From Cycas panzhihuaensis (taxonomy: Eukaryota > Cycadophyta), in the NCBI GenBank assembly GCA_023213395.1, contig CM041465.1, forward strand, positions 128,347,741-128,411,740: DNA of 64,000 nt, in the 5' to 3' direction. Below are positions 44,644-57,006 of the stretch, piece by piece; the first letter of the stretch is position 1, and each line of letters opens with the position of its first letter. The notes beneath the pieces are model-generated. The model made no database searches, was not told the origin of the DNA, and was given only the letters and a program-made list of their open reading frames with translations. The translations under genes and the position numbers were made by a program.

Positions 44644-47426
44644 TGCGCATCTACGGGATAGTCACTATACTCAATAGGAATGATGGTAGTCAACAATTGA
44701 TGTTGAAGGTGCGAGTAAGGACCTATAAGCAAAGAGAGTACCACGCAGGGCGCCCGTGCATCGGAGCATAAGTTCAGGACCCACGAATGGCACCCAACTA
44801 CCTTGTAGTAGCTCTCGGTCTGAGAGGGAAAACACATACAGGGTGCAGCCTGAATGGTCTCAAGAGGAAGGTCCTCCCACCCTTGGATGGTCAGAAGGGA
44901 GAAGAGGAATCCTCGATGGGGTTTCCCTATGTCAAAAGAGAAACAAAGCTGACAAAGTAAGGGTGAAGAGCCTAAGGTGAATGTGAGTAGGCTTCCCTAG
45001 ATTTATTTGGCTCAGAAAAATACAACTAAGGGAAGCAACAAGAAATAGACAAAAGGGGAATTCTTTCCTTTTCTCTCTTTTCACTAAATAAGCAAAGTAC
45101 AAAAGAAAGCGAAAGGAAGTATAAACATTTCATATGAAATCATACAAGCTAAATGAAATGCATCTATGGGGTATTTTTAGGATGGGTAGGAGAAAGAAAG
45201 AGGAATACACTTCTTGCTATGCCTTTTCCTACGAAAGAAAGCAAGCATGCAACGTTCTTTAAGCAAGGGATGCAAGTGGCTAATTGTTTTCTTCCTCTTT
45301 ACACTTATGTGATCTATTAGACTAAGATAATAGATTTTTATGTAAAAGCAAAGAGGACAAGAAGTGAAGAAAGAGGGACGAAGCATACCTAGTGAAGAGT
45401 GGCAGTCGATGAAGGACCTCGCTCGTATACAATGTGCACCCTCTCACCGATCGGTTTATGTGTGACCAAGACTGATGTAGAGGACAGGGGCTTCCTTACC
45501 TTCCCATTATGAAAAGTAAGCAGAATAAAAAGGAAGCAAATGAAGCGAAGAAGAAGAAAAGAGGGTGAAGCTTACCCAGATCTGGATGTCTTTTCCCTTT
45601 GCGAAATACCGCTTCAAACCTACACACACAAGAGATTATCCCTTCCAAGAAGGGGCTGCAAGAAGGGCTATATATACATGCAAATATATGTGATGTGTAT
45701 GTTAAAACATTATGTTTAAATTAGAGAAATTACTTTTGTAGATAAGTTTAACTTTCCTTAAGCAACCATACATGTCAAGCAAGAAAAAGGGAAGGGAAGC
45801 CTCAGGATGGAAAAACCCTCCACTAGGTTCTCCACATAGCCTTTAGCACAGTAAGGTAGGGACAAATAGTAACTTACGATAGCCAACAAATATGAGAATA
45901 TGTGTAGCAAGATGTTGGAGAGGTATCGAGATAACAGAGTCACTATGGACAGTGATCCATTATGCAAGCCTCAACCAAGACTCTAAAGGGATGCCAAGCA
46001 GTGTTAGGGGCACAAAAAGGGCCTAATAGGGAGGCATGTAGGCCTAGAATCAGTGCAGCAAGGTCTGCACATATTGATAATCCAGCGCAGGCCTAAGCTC
46101 CACCTTCTCCTAGTTAACCTAAGGAAAGCATGGAGCAGGAGAAGAAAGGTGGGAAGGGGGTTTCCCTTAGGGAGTAGGCCTAAGTAGGATGGATCACATC
46201 TTACTCCCTTCACCTAGCCTTTGTGAGCCTTCTCCCGCTGCTTTCTTGAGGAAAACTAGTAGAGAAATGGTGGAAATATGAAGATATAAGGCTAAACTCA
46301 AGAAAAACAATGTTTACCATAGCCAAATGGGAAGAAAGCAAGAAAACACACTTGAATATAAGTCTAATATGGAAATAATATTCACAAAAATTTGAAAATA
46401 GGACCTCAAGGTACCTGTTGGGCTGAGTCTAGGGTGGATATGCCCCTACAACCAACGAAGAAGAAGAGTTCCTGTAGGCTTTTGCAAGAGGTTTCCCTAA
46501 GGGCAACCATAGGAGACACTTGATGAGGCATATTTGAAGGAGAACCACGCAAAACTTGCTTGAGAGTGCTTGGTAGGGAGCTTCCCGCCATGGAGAAGAG
46601 CCGTTACAGGTGGATCCTAGACTAGAGTAGCAGGAAATGCAAGATTGTCGATGCACCTATAGAAGGAAGGAAGAAAAGAGCAGAAACTACAGCCATATGA
46701 AGTTAAGTTGGAGAGCCAAGAGAGGTAAAATGATGGTCTTTTTGGATTTTATACCCATATCAACCTTAATCAAGTTTTTAGGGCATGAATAGGGTTGAGC
46801 TGGGCGAGTGGCCACGTGGTAATTCTATGAAAAACACGAGAATTGCCATGGTAGATATAAAAAATAAGTTGCAACAATTGCACCGCAGTAAACTTCATGG
46901 TACCGCTAAGTTTACAGTGGTGCAGGACCAGAAAGTCAGAATGGAAATAAGCTGGGTTCTAGAAGCCTTAAAAGCTAATGGGGCAGGCTGGGGAGGGGTT
47001 GGCCCTCCTATCCAGGTGACTAGGGACAGTCTGAAAAGCATGTGAACAAGGCCAAAAGTAGTATCAAGGGCTAAAGGTCCCAAAAACGTCACGATAAGGA
47101 CATGAGGTCAGGGTATGAATGGGTCATACAAATCAAATGAGGCTTAAGACAATGTGGAGGTAGTGTGGAGGGTTGTAGAGTGCCATGGGGGTGCCTACCT
47201 TGCGGAAAGGTAGGTCCCGCTGGGTCGTCATAGGCTCACAATACGACAAGCAGCATGATCAAGCCAAATGGATGCAAGGTGATCATACAAATGAAGTAGC
47301 CAGTCATATAATGAGGCAATACTTCTATCAACCTTTCCAAAGAAACTGTATAAGTGAAAAGGAAGAAGCATACCCATGCTTACCTGAGTCGATCTGTTCG
47401 TATCCATTCCCGGTAGCTAGGAAATA
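44644..47426 (-). repeat. T1 5' LTR, about 2.8 kb
   Basis: Plus-strand boundaries TGCGCATCTACGGG and CTAGGAAATA (CA changed to TA). Pairs with 30471-33272. Some small length differences are spread through it. Confidence 0.9.
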
Positions 47427-50400
47427 GATTCCATCTCAAGCATAATGTTAGGCACACAAACCTCCACACCTACTAAATAACGTCATAAACAAGTGAAGCA
47501 ATGAAGGATAAAATCTGTAACCAAATGATACTCAGCATAATACATCAATAACTCTATAACATCTAGACTAATCACATGCATTTCCCCTATAGATCACACT
47601 GTTTGTAATTGAACAACTAATATGCTTCAAATGCTTGCAATCCTGCTACTATAATCTTCGTCTAATATGTGTGTACTCTAATGCACCAAGGGAAATAAAT
47701 GGAAGGCTATTGACTTAGTCCAAACACAAAATATAAGGGGAAAATTATGCCATGGATAGTTACAATAAGGGATCCCATACCTGTCCACTACAGCTTATGC
47801 CAACAAACCATGAGAGGCAAACCATAACATGCACCAACCTCACCATCTGCATCATGATACACACTTGTAATGTAACCTAACAAGCCAACTGTATACCTAC
47901 CATGACAAAGACATAACTGATTTTAAGGCTTCTCAACGTAGACCTTTCCATTTACACTTCAATTTCTTTAAGCACTTTACATCAATTCCACATCAGACTT
48001 ATTCATATATATACCCATGTTGAACCAACATCAAACAAGGCCACAAACCTCATGCTATCATCAGTCCAACTAGTAAAGTATAATGATCCATCATAAACGA
48101 CAATCATACAAGCAAATTCTGAACCTCATCACCTCATACACATCTGATGCAACTAAACTCGAATGTAAATCATAAATAAGAGCCACATATATTTCACTGA
48201 ATAATCACATAAATCACAAATTTTGTTAACTTTGTGTAATGATCCATGCCACACTCAAAACAGTAATAGAGTTTGCATTAAGTTGCTGAAAAGGTATCTC
48301 ATACATTCTCTTTTTCTTATAAACATTATTATTATCACCCTTAACTTGCCCATTAACCTTACCCAACATCGCCCTCAACCTCTCTTATGTAAAACACATT
48401 CAAGGAGGTAACATGTCACCTCATCTCGCCCTACAAGCACCCCAATTTTCATCCTTAAAAACTTCTTCTTAACCTACCCATCAAACTCACCTAAATGCTC
48501 ACCTAATCTTGCCACGTAATACACATGTAACAAGTATTTCCTTCACCTCATCTTGCTCTTCAATAATTGTCCTTTTTCACCAAATAATCATCTCTCATAC
48601 AAAAAGCTAACGGGTTACCAACTTTGCCCAACAACCCTCTTTTATGTAGAACACATTCAAAGAGGTAATTTGTCACCTCATATTGCCAATATTACCCAAA
48701 GTACTCTCTCATGCAAATGCATGTTAAAGAGCCTCATATCACCCCATTCCATCAACATGCCTCATCACAACATTTGGCATTTACCATCACACCCAATCAC
48801 ATTGCCATTAAATGATACATACATCATTGCTATATAAGTCTCACAATAAAGAAATGCACCATCCACAAGTATCATTGTATACCAATATATATCACCCTTC
48901 AAAATACTATATCAAAGCACCTTAAGGAAAAGATTTCTTAAATCACTTTATTATACTTTGATAAAGTCAATATATCAAAAGATAATATAAATGAAAATGT
49001 ACCAAATGATACAAAAGTAATTAGTAAAAGTTCACTCAATATGATAACACCATATAGGGATATAACAGATGAAGGGCGGTTGTATACTAATCAATGATTA
49101 ATATCTACAAATGGCTGCCAATAAATATCAATAGGTGACAACATCCATGTACCAGTGACTGCATAAACATCAACTTAAATGATGACTACAAACTAATTAA
49201 TATAGACAGTATGCATTTAATCTGGCAATAACTTAGATAGCAAACTGAATATACATAGGGAACACATACTCCAGATGGCAGTTTCATCACACAACATGGG
49301 TAGCTACAATGATGAATCTATCACTAGTAGATGGTAGCATTAATACGGGTGACTGTAACAAAAACTAATGGTGGCGTCTATAAAAAAAGGATTATTAGTA
49401 GGTAATGAATTTTCATTCGAGCAAACTGTAGTATATCATGTGACTACAATACTATTCTCCATGCATAAATGTATGGCTTAATTATTATCACATGGGCGAA
49501 TAGATTATATCTTGGGTGAGCTACAAATCCTCATCACAACTGGGCAGTGAATGTATTAATAACTGGTGATTTCATCACGAGTCCTTCATTAACTAATGAC
49601 TCTTAGATGCATACACAAGGGCATAAAATATATCAATGGTGGTTCAAGACTTGACAATCGGGCAAATCAAACAAACATGCACAGGCTGCAAATATCTAAA
49701 ACTATAGCAGTGGCTATCACAAATTTATCCAAGTGATTACAATCTTAATCAAATGACTGCAAATAAGATAGTGGATCCATCATGGGTATCTGTAGACTAT
49801 GCAAAAAGCATATTCAACTATGGCAGTAACTATCACCAGTGAACAGATGCAAATCTATAGCTTTATAGATGCAACATATATAATGGAGGTATAAAAATGG
49901 ATGAACAAACATGTAGACCAGACCAGCAGTTTCATTCATGCAGATGATTAAATCACATGGGCTTCTCCACTCATATCACAGGGTGAAAATATTTAATTAA
50001 ACTCTAAAATTAATTGGGTAATAAATATAGTGAGCATACCTTATAATATTGACCATAATATCATTTTCATGGCACTGCAATAACTTGCTAGGGTTTAGAC
50101 ACTCTCCCACCAGCAATAGGGGCTAGCAATCAACTATACGGCATACAAACTTATTGGCATCAATAAATGGGGATCTGACACCTTCAGCAAGCTTAAATGA
50201 CACTTGCATGGCTAGTAATGGAGTCAATGCTTGTCCACACACCTCCATGTAATTCAAAATACCTACAAACAATGGATAGAAGGCTCCTGGGATCCTTAAC
50301 GATCATCTACACTACTGTGGCTACTCTGTAGGGTTATCAGGCATGCCAATCTACTAAGGGCAAGCTAGCATGACCTGGCATCATCAATTGGACCTCCAAC

Positions 50401-50430
50401 AATGTTCATCTACCTGTGCATGACCTACAT
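47427..50430 (-). other. L1 5' interior, noncoding
   Basis: Three kilobases between T1 and the L1 PBS with no gag or pol motif in either strand that I could read. It contains dispersed imperfect repeats: TTATGTAAAACACATTCAAGG with GTCACCTCAT (48384-48430), again at 48641-48687, and a weaker copy near 48505-48555. Short GGTGACTG/AGTGACTGCA-like motifs recur at 49150-49900. Confidence 0.55.
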
Positions 50431-50442
50431 GCTCTGATACCA
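50431..50442 (-). other. L1 primer binding site (initiator Met tRNA)
   Basis: Minus-strand TGGTATCAGAGC directly touching the LTR end at 50443. Confidence 0.92.
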
Positions 50443-50766
50443 TGTTAGAAAATGCAACTAAAGTAAACAAGGTCAACAGGATCTTTCACATCAAGTAGAT
50501 AACAAGTAGAGATAGATCGTACAGGACACCATATTGCCGTGGGAAACCCTTACCGGTGAAAACCCACAAATAAATAATATTCACATTATGACAAAATGAT
50601 GATACATCAAAGATAGACTTTGATCTATATTTATAGATTTAAAGTGATAAATATAAGTATAAATACATCAATTAGGTCACTATAATCGAGGCTATTCCAC
50701 CACATACTTAGGCACATAAATAGGAGGCCCACTCTATATTAGGTGGTATGATCATATATTTTAACA
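50443..50766 (-). repeat. L1 5' LTR, 324 bp
   Basis: Plus-strand ends TGTTAG and TTAACA. Partner of 29477-29800. The TATTTATAG run near 50626 could be an AT-rich promoter element, but its orientation is unclear. Confidence 0.92.
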
Positions 50767-50771
50767 ATGTG
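50767..50771. repeat. Probable L1 target duplication, right
   Basis: ATGTG, partner of GTGTA at 29472-29476. Confidence 0.5.
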
Positions 50772-51270
50772 TCATTAAACTTTATTAATATCTCATTATC
50801 TAGGAAAATTAACCTTTATATAGTCTTAAAAAATATCTTTACTTTCTCTTTGCCTAGTTATCAAATATTATATTATGTTAGAATCATCAAAATTTTATAG
50901 ATTTAGATGGGCACCTACCTTCTAGACTTTGATTTTTATGTTCTATAAATAGGTGGTTCTAATATTATCCTTAGAGTCTAGTGACTATAAATCCTTGGTA
51001 CGTATAGCACTAATAATTCACTACATAATCCTTTTATATTATTTAAGGATAAGATAGGTAATACACGCAAGCTCCGTAGGATCTAATCCCTACTCCCTAC
51101 CTAATCAACTTGTCTTCCTAAGCTAAATAAAGAGATATTTACAAACCAACCTCAAATACATAGTTTGAATTAACAACATTAAAGCTAACCCGCATATTCA
51201 CATAGATATTTAGGGCATCCTTTCTAAGCACAAATAGGTATTTTCCCCTCTCCTAGCTAACCTTCCATTA
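50772..51270 (+). pseudogene. pro: G3 protease, continued
   Basis: Resumes right after the L1 insertion: SLNFINISLSRKINLYIV, IFTFSLPSYQILYYV, then TYLLDFDFYVL and IGGSNIILRV (about 50910-50980). This is the standard second half of a gypsy protease. The frame is in phase with INNGV at 29476. Beyond about 51000 the linker to RT is unreadable. Confidence 0.78.
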
Positions 51271-52620
51271 GATTGTGGTTTCCATCATACCATTGAACTC
51301 TAGTCCTCCCATGACCCCATTAGTCTTAAGTCCTATAAAAATTTAGTTCTAATAAAATAGGATTAAGAAGATTACTAAGAAGCTAATAGATATGGGGATT
51401 ATATAACCAAGTAAAATCTGCTATGTTGCTTTAATCATACTTGCCTATAAAAAGGATAGTTCTTTTTGCCTCTATAGAAACTATAGAGAACTCATTAAAT
51501 TTATCTTAAAAAATAAGTTTCCCACTCCTCAAATTGATGATATACTCAATGAAATCCATGGTGCCATGATATTCTTTAAGTTGGACCTTCAATCAGGTTA
51601 TTATTAGATTCCCATTGCACCTAAGGATCATCATAAGATAGTTTTTTGAACTCATCATGGTCACTTTGAGTTCTAAGTCATGCCTTTCATCCTTTACAAT
51701 ACTCTTATACCTTCCAAGCCTTGATGAACTAAATTTTCACTCCCCACCTTCAAAATTTTATCATTATCCTTTTTGATAACATACTTATTTATAGTTCTTA
51801 TTTAGAGCACTACCTTTATCATTTAAAATTTGTCCTTAAAATTTTACTATAACATCAGTTATATATTAAGATTTTCAAATGTAAATTCAATAAATGAGAA
51901 TTATAATACCTAGGCCATATCATTTCATCAAAAGGTATATAAGTAGACCCTAATAAAATTTCAATTATCACATCCTAGACAACCCCCACAAAACTCACCT
52001 AACTACATGGTTTACTCAACCTCATAGGATTTTATGGTGTTCACAATTATGCTTCTCTTATTAGCCCACTAATTGACCTCCTATGCAAAGACTCACTCTA
52101 GTAGTCCCTAGTTATAAAAGCCATTTTTAATTGCCTAAAAGTAATTATGACCTCAACCCTTGTCCTCACTACTCTAGACTTTTCTCAACCCTTTCAACTT
52201 GAATATGATATCTCGGGATTTGGATTAGGAGTAGTGCTTATATAAAATTTTCATCCTATTGCTTTTGAAAGTTATAAACTTAATGATCATGAATGTTGAC
52301 TATAAAGTTATCAAAAGAAGAAAAATAATTTTCAATGCAATAGAAAAGTGGTAGCAATGCCTCGAGCTCTAAGTTTATAATTCTTACTAATCACCATAGT
52401 CTCTATCATCTTTTAGATCAACCTATATTATCAAAAGGACATGCTAAGTTGATCAATTACTTGCAAGTGTTTGACTTCATATAAGAAGGACAAAGAAAAT
52501 ATTATTGTTGATGCCCTATCTTACCTATCTTTTAATTCTTTCACTCTTAATCCTACTATTCACACCGTCTCTAAACCCTATCCCACATGATTAGAGGGGT
52601 TATCAATGAAAAACAAGGCC
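51271..52620 (+). pseudogene. pol: G3 reverse transcriptase and RNase H
   Basis: RT motifs: LIDMGII, KKDSSFCLYRNYRELI (51450), KNKFPTPQIDDILNEIHGAMIFFKLDLQSGYY, FEFxVMPF and the active site FFDNILIYSS at about 51765 (second Asp changed to Asn). YLGHIISSKGI and VDPNKI follow. RNase H is recognisable from LDFSQPFQLEYDISGFGLGVVL (52170) through HPIAFESYKLNDHE to KENIIVDALSYLS (52490). Many stops, with few apparent frameshifts. Confidence 0.83.
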
Positions 52621-53800
52621 TAATTAGACTATCCATAATAGATTGTAAAAGTCTATAACAAAAAGGATTAAGTAACCCATAATAATTATATCCTATTTAA
52701 AAGGTATATTTTTGTCTACTCCACTCCTCCATTCTTTGCATCTTATCTAAATACCATTTCACTCCTCTAGATGGCTATTTTGGGTTTGATAAGATATATT
52801 ATTATATTTATATAGACTTTTTTTAGTCTCTTATGAAGTTTAACATCCTTACCTTTGTATCTAAGTGTGTCACTTGTTGAAGAAACAAGGAAGACACTAA
52901 GGCTTTCCCAAGTCTTCTTAACCCTTTATATATTCTCCAAGGTAAATGGCAAGACATAGCCATGAATTTTATCATAGGTCTACTAATCTCTATCAGATCT
53001 GACTTATTTTGGCCATCATCAATATGCTAACTAGGTATGGCCATTTCATTTCAATACACACTTCATATAAGGCATCCTATCTTGCAAACCTCTATATCTA
53101 ATTCATCTTTCACCTATATAGGCTTGCCTCCTTTATCATTTATGATTCAAATACTAAATCCACTAGATCTTTTTGGTAAGAATTCTTTTAGCCATTAAGA
53201 ATATCATTTAATATAAGCATGGCCTACTATCCATAAACTAATAGCTTATTTGACATTCAAAATAAAACTCTAGGAACTTATTTATATTGTTTTGATTCTA
53301 ACCATCAAACTAAGTAGATCTCTTATCTATCCATTACTGAATACTGGTATAAATCATCATACCATTTGGCTATAAGTATGTCCCTATTCATCAATCTTTA
53401 TAGGTACCCCCAACCATCCCACCACACTCTAGTCACTAACCTCTAAATTTTATTTATTCAATAAAATCTCTAAGAGATGGACTAAATCTTACATACTTTC
53501 AAGCAAAACCTAGTGAATGCATAGAATCATATGAAATAACTCATTGATTACCATTGTTTTGATCACTTTTCCTTTAATAGTGATCTAATATCCCTATGTG
53601 TTAAGCTATATAAATAATAATCCCTCAACTACCATTAAATACATAAGCTAGGCTCATGCTATTGTGGCCTATATAAAGTTCTATAAAAGATTGATCAAGT
53701 TTCCTACACTCAAACTCCCACCAAACACAATTTCCATAATGTATTCCATGTCTCTTACTTAAAAAAATACCTTGGAAAAAATATTATCCCTTAGACCATC
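52621..53800 (+). pseudogene. int: G3 integrase
   Basis: Zinc-binding part is faint. GKWQDIAMNFIIGLLIS at about 52945-52995 is the first catalytic region, with Asn where Asp is expected. The second Asp may lie in the FMIQILN stretch near 53140, but it is poorly legible. Late parts (AHAIVAYIKFYKRLIKFPTLKLPP, about 53650) match the integrase tail. Badly decayed. Confidence 0.7.
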
Positions 53801-54015
53801 CTTCTTATCCTTAATGACAAGTAACTACTCATAATTCTCCCTAACTGCATCATTGTTAGTTGACAATGCTATATTTAGAACTAGACCATCTTTAAGAATT
53901 TAGTGTAGTGGATCAACTGTGATTAAGAGGAAGCAACGTGGAAGTCAAATATTTTTTCCAAGTAGTACCCTTATCTTCTAAGCTTTGAGGAATCATCATA
54001 TTAGAGGGAGGGCCC
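53801..54015 (+). pseudogene. G3 chromodomain remnant and PPT
   Basis: In one frame near 53900-54000: NLV, WINCD, then EEATWKSNIFSK, YPYLLSFEESSY, separated by single stops. W-N-C..EEATWK..F.K.YP is the end of the chromodomain carried by chromoviruses, which targets integration to marked chromatin. The purine tract AGAGGGAGGGCC (54003-54014) follows. Confidence 0.72.
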
Positions 54016-54480
54016 TATTACACAACTACCTATTACTATTAGAATTGAATTTCTAATTCATGAGATTAAGATGTGTGATGGTTAGAGTTTCTATAGGCTT
54101 ATGTTCATGAGCTACTTATACCCTCTAATAGAAGTGGAGTCCAACTTTCTAACTAATATATTTCTATGAAGAAGGGCTACTCTTACCTATTTAAGGACCA
54201 AAATTTACAAAGGAGGATTATTTTTAGAATTCATTTGTGATATCATACTTTTGTATACATTTCTTGATCTTTTGGAGTTATTGAAAGTGTCTCTTTTTTG
54301 TAATCTTTTGTGAATAAAACAATAATAGAAATTAGTTAACTATATATATTTTATATCTTTTGTATAAAATTGCTAAAAATTACTTATAGAACCCTTCCAA
54401 GAGATGTTAAAGTAATATATGATAGGGTGTTCACTCAGTTTATACTTATAGTAAAGTATACGTAACTTATAATAGTTTAA
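54016..54480 (+). repeat. G3 3' LTR (approximate)
   Basis: Begins TATTACACAACTACC after the PPT (probably TG changed to TA). GAATAAAAC near 54312 looks like a poly(A) signal. No second copy lies in the window, so the end is a guess. DNA on to 54811 is AT-rich without motifs; the ORFs at 54507-54780 are unsupported. Confidence 0.5.
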
Positions 54481-54806
54481 TCTCTTTAATATTTAGATTT
54501 TAAAAGTTATAATTTATTTTCATTATAGAGAATATCTAATAATTTATACTCATTATAGAGTGGGAGATATATGAGAACTTTAAGAAATTCCCTAATTTCC
54601 TTTACTAGTATAAGGAAGGTCTTCTTTGGAAAGAATATAAGAAAAGGATTCATTTCTTCAAAATATGTAGAAGCACTAAAGTTTAGGAGTTGGTGTGGGA
54701 GAATTATATTCATTATTTTATGTTTATGGCTATCTTATTCTATTGCTATTGCAAGCATGTTATTATTTTGTTGTGTATGACCCTAGGACTCCATCTTATG
54801 AAGGAT

Positions 54807-54811
54807 CTAAC
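54807..54811. repeat. C4 target site duplication, left (CTAAC)
   Basis: Exact match to 59529-59533; it also fixes the right LTR end at 59528. Confidence 0.8.
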
Positions 54812-55116
54812 TGTGAATCAAATTAATATAGGATCAAACATAAGAACCAAACACACAATAATATAGGAATTAAAAAATAGCTAGAATTGATCCACCTCTT
54901 AAAAGACATTTATTAAGAATGAATCCTTGTCAAATAATATATAAATATGTGCACTATTATATACGCATAGGTTTAGTAATAGTCTAAAATTGGACTCATA
55001 ACTACCATAACACTTATAATAAGTCCATCTAGAACTTAATTAATTCATATAACACTTCTCATAAATATTAATAACTTACCTATTAATTTATCCATACATG
55101 AATATTAATTCTATTT
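54812..55116 (-). repeat. C4 3' LTR, about 305 bp
   Basis: Plus-strand start TGTGAATCAAATTAAT; ends near ATTAATTCTATTT. A TGTTAGAAT-type start in element sense is degraded in both copies. The minus-strand purine tract CATTAAGGGGGAG lies just to the right (55117-55129). Confidence 0.85.
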
Positions 55117-55129
55117 CTCCCCCTTAATG

Positions 55130-55503
55130 TTCATATGATCATCTAAATTTATTAGGCTAGCCTATTAGCAAAGTATCAAGCCTCATCTTTGATTTTTATT
55201 TTCCCTTTATCTCAGGCAATTGAGCCTACTCAATGATCTTCAACTATCATTTAGAAATTTTTATGAGTGGAATGCCCTTAGGTTATATCTCTAATTGTGG
55301 TTTTTAAGCATTAAAAAACTCCTCCTCTTTAATTTCTTCCTCCTTTGGCATAGTCTTTCCCTTGACAATCTGTTGACTCAAAGAACTAGATTTAGGTTGT
55401 TCCTCAATCTTCTTTCCTTTGTCTTTCTAAATATTCTAAATGTCTAGATCTTGACCTTGATCTATTTCTTCTAATTATTCTCTCTAAATATGAATTATAC
55501 AAC
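55130..55503 (-). other. C4 3' interior
   Basis: Purine-rich/acidic-looking residual coding (for example NRSRSRSRH-like sequence) between integrase and LTR. It contains no RT motif, which shows the deletion. Confidence 0.55.
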
Positions 55504-56200
55504 TTATTTATCATTCTCTTCAAAGATAACATTATGAGTTATATAAACCTTTTTGGTTGTCAGCTCATATATTTGGTATGCTTTATTCTCTTGGTTGTAC
55601 CCAACAAGGATGCCTTTTAAATTTTTATCATTATTTTTTTGATATTTATCTTTATGAATATACATATACATTATGCTTCGAAAGATTTTGAGATGACTAA
55701 CTATAGGTTTATGGCCTAACCATTCTTTCTCAAGTGTTTTATCTCCTACAACTTTGGTTATACTCATATATATTAAATAAGTTAATATATAAACTACTTT
55801 TATCTAAGTGATGTTTAAGAGGTTCTTTGCTTTTACCAACAACTTAATTTTTTTAATCAACATTTTGTTTATCCTCTCAGGTATATTATTATGATTCTTA
55901 AAAAAATAGACAAAGGTTCTAGAGGTAATTTCTCCCCCATTATTTGACCTTAGTACATTTATTCTTTATTTGCTTTCATTATCCACTTTTACTCTGAACT
56001 TCATAAATTTCTCAAATAATTGAGACTTCTCCTTCAAAGGATAAACCCAGATTTTCTTAGAATAGTCATTAATAGAGGTCAAGATATATTTTATATCTCC
56101 AAGTAAAGTGGTTAACAAAGGACCATAAATATCTGAGTGTATAAGACTTAGTTTTTCAAATACCCTCTTATTTTTAGACATCCCTTTTCTATGTTATTTT
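55504..56200 (-). pseudogene. int: C4 integrase
   Basis: IHSDIYGPL with the first Asp, then INDYSKKIWVYPLKEKSQLFEKF (55966-56181). After a stop, LRSNNGGE (second catalytic Asp replaced by Asn, about 55945) and NIPERINKM with the Glu region. Then an open 87-codon piece (55504-55767) with KEWLGHKPIVSHLKIF, LKGILVGYNQENKAYQIY and VYITHNVIFEE. Confidence 0.85.
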
Positions 56201-57006
56201 TTGTATATGTAAGAATGAAAAATACTTTTTGATACTTTTAGTTTTAGAAGGCCATGCACTAGACTTAATTTATTCATTAACTAGAAATATGAGTAATCTA
56301 AATAGCCTATTATTTCATGTTGTAACTAAGATTTACAAGATATATCAATAGATAAGGCTTTTCAATTTACAAATTTACCTAACAGATTATATAAACCACC
56401 ATTTTTTACACCTTCTATAATGACTTTACCTCCTTTATTATGAATAATAGCTTTTGTATCTTTAAAAGGTATAGTCATCTCATTATCCTTGATCTAGCTT
56501 ATTGAAATCAATTTTACTTTTAAATCTAGCATATACATTACATTTTTAATGTGATAATATTCTCCATCAAGAGTGATGAATGGGACTACTCCTATCCCCT
56601 TTACTTTAAGCATTGTATTACTTCCTAATGTAATAATATAACCAATTACTTCCAACATATATCTAAACCAATCAACTTTGCTAATTATATGCTTAGAAGC
56701 TCATGAATCAATGTTCCATACATCTCTAAAACTACTCTTGGTGGCTGCTGAGAAAAGCTTATTACCAATATAATATATAATAAACTAGATGATTCATTGA
56801 AGAGATGTATTTGATATTTCTTCTTTTTTTTTATTAACATGCCATTTCTTGTAGTTCTTTTTGAAATGGCCTAGTTTTTTACAATAGAAGCATAGCTTTT
56901 GTTGGTCTTTTTTAGTAGAAGATGGTTGTTGTTGAGGCTCCTTAATAACTTTTTCTTCTTTTAATTTAGCTAAGAAGGCCCCTGAGGATTCTCCAATATT
57001 ATCCAC
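56201..57006 (-). pseudogene. gag-pro: C4 gag C-terminus and protease
   Basis: An open 70-codon piece (56794-57006) holds the zinc knuckle CFYCKKLGHFKKNY, with Tyr for the last Cys, as in C1 and C2. Downstream WNIDS, then a stop, then ASKHI (about 56695) is the protease loop, with a stop in the catalytic DSG triplet. GNTMLKVKGIGVV-like and NVMYMLDLKVKLISISQI sequence follows. Confidence 0.82.

Larger units (their letters stand above)
30471..47426 (-). mobile_element. Tat-like Ty3/gypsy giant element T1, about 17 kb
   Basis: Minus-strand element with LTRs of 2,802 and 2,783 bases. Order in element sense: 5' LTR, non-Met PBS, gag, protease, RT, RNase H, integrase, then a 4-kb stretch holding an antisense gene (plus strand), an archaeal-type RNase H module, PPT and 3' LTR. 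Large size, an additional RNase H and an antisense ORF past integrase are known features of the Tat lineage of plant gypsy elements. It is inserted in L1; I found no convincing target duplication (flanks CTGGA and GATTC). Confidence 0.87.
29477..50766 (-). mobile_element. LTR element L1, interrupted by T1
   Basis: Minus-strand element defined by two 324-base LTRs (29477-29800 and 50443-50766), a perfect PBS and a PPT. It spans 21.3 kb only because the 17-kb element T1 sits inside. Without T1 it is about 4.3 kb, and its 3.7-kb interior shows no gag or pol. It may be a non-autonomous element. By eye its LTRs differ at roughly 30 of 324 bases. Confidence 0.85.

Noticed and set aside
48346-48690. 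CRISPR-like spaced repeats
   Set aside because: Only two or three imperfect copies with unequal spacing, in plant retroelement DNA.
2798-50442. Possible tRNA gene pieces
   Set aside because: The TGGTATCAGAGC matches are 12-base primer binding sites next to LTRs; no cloverleaf surrounds them.
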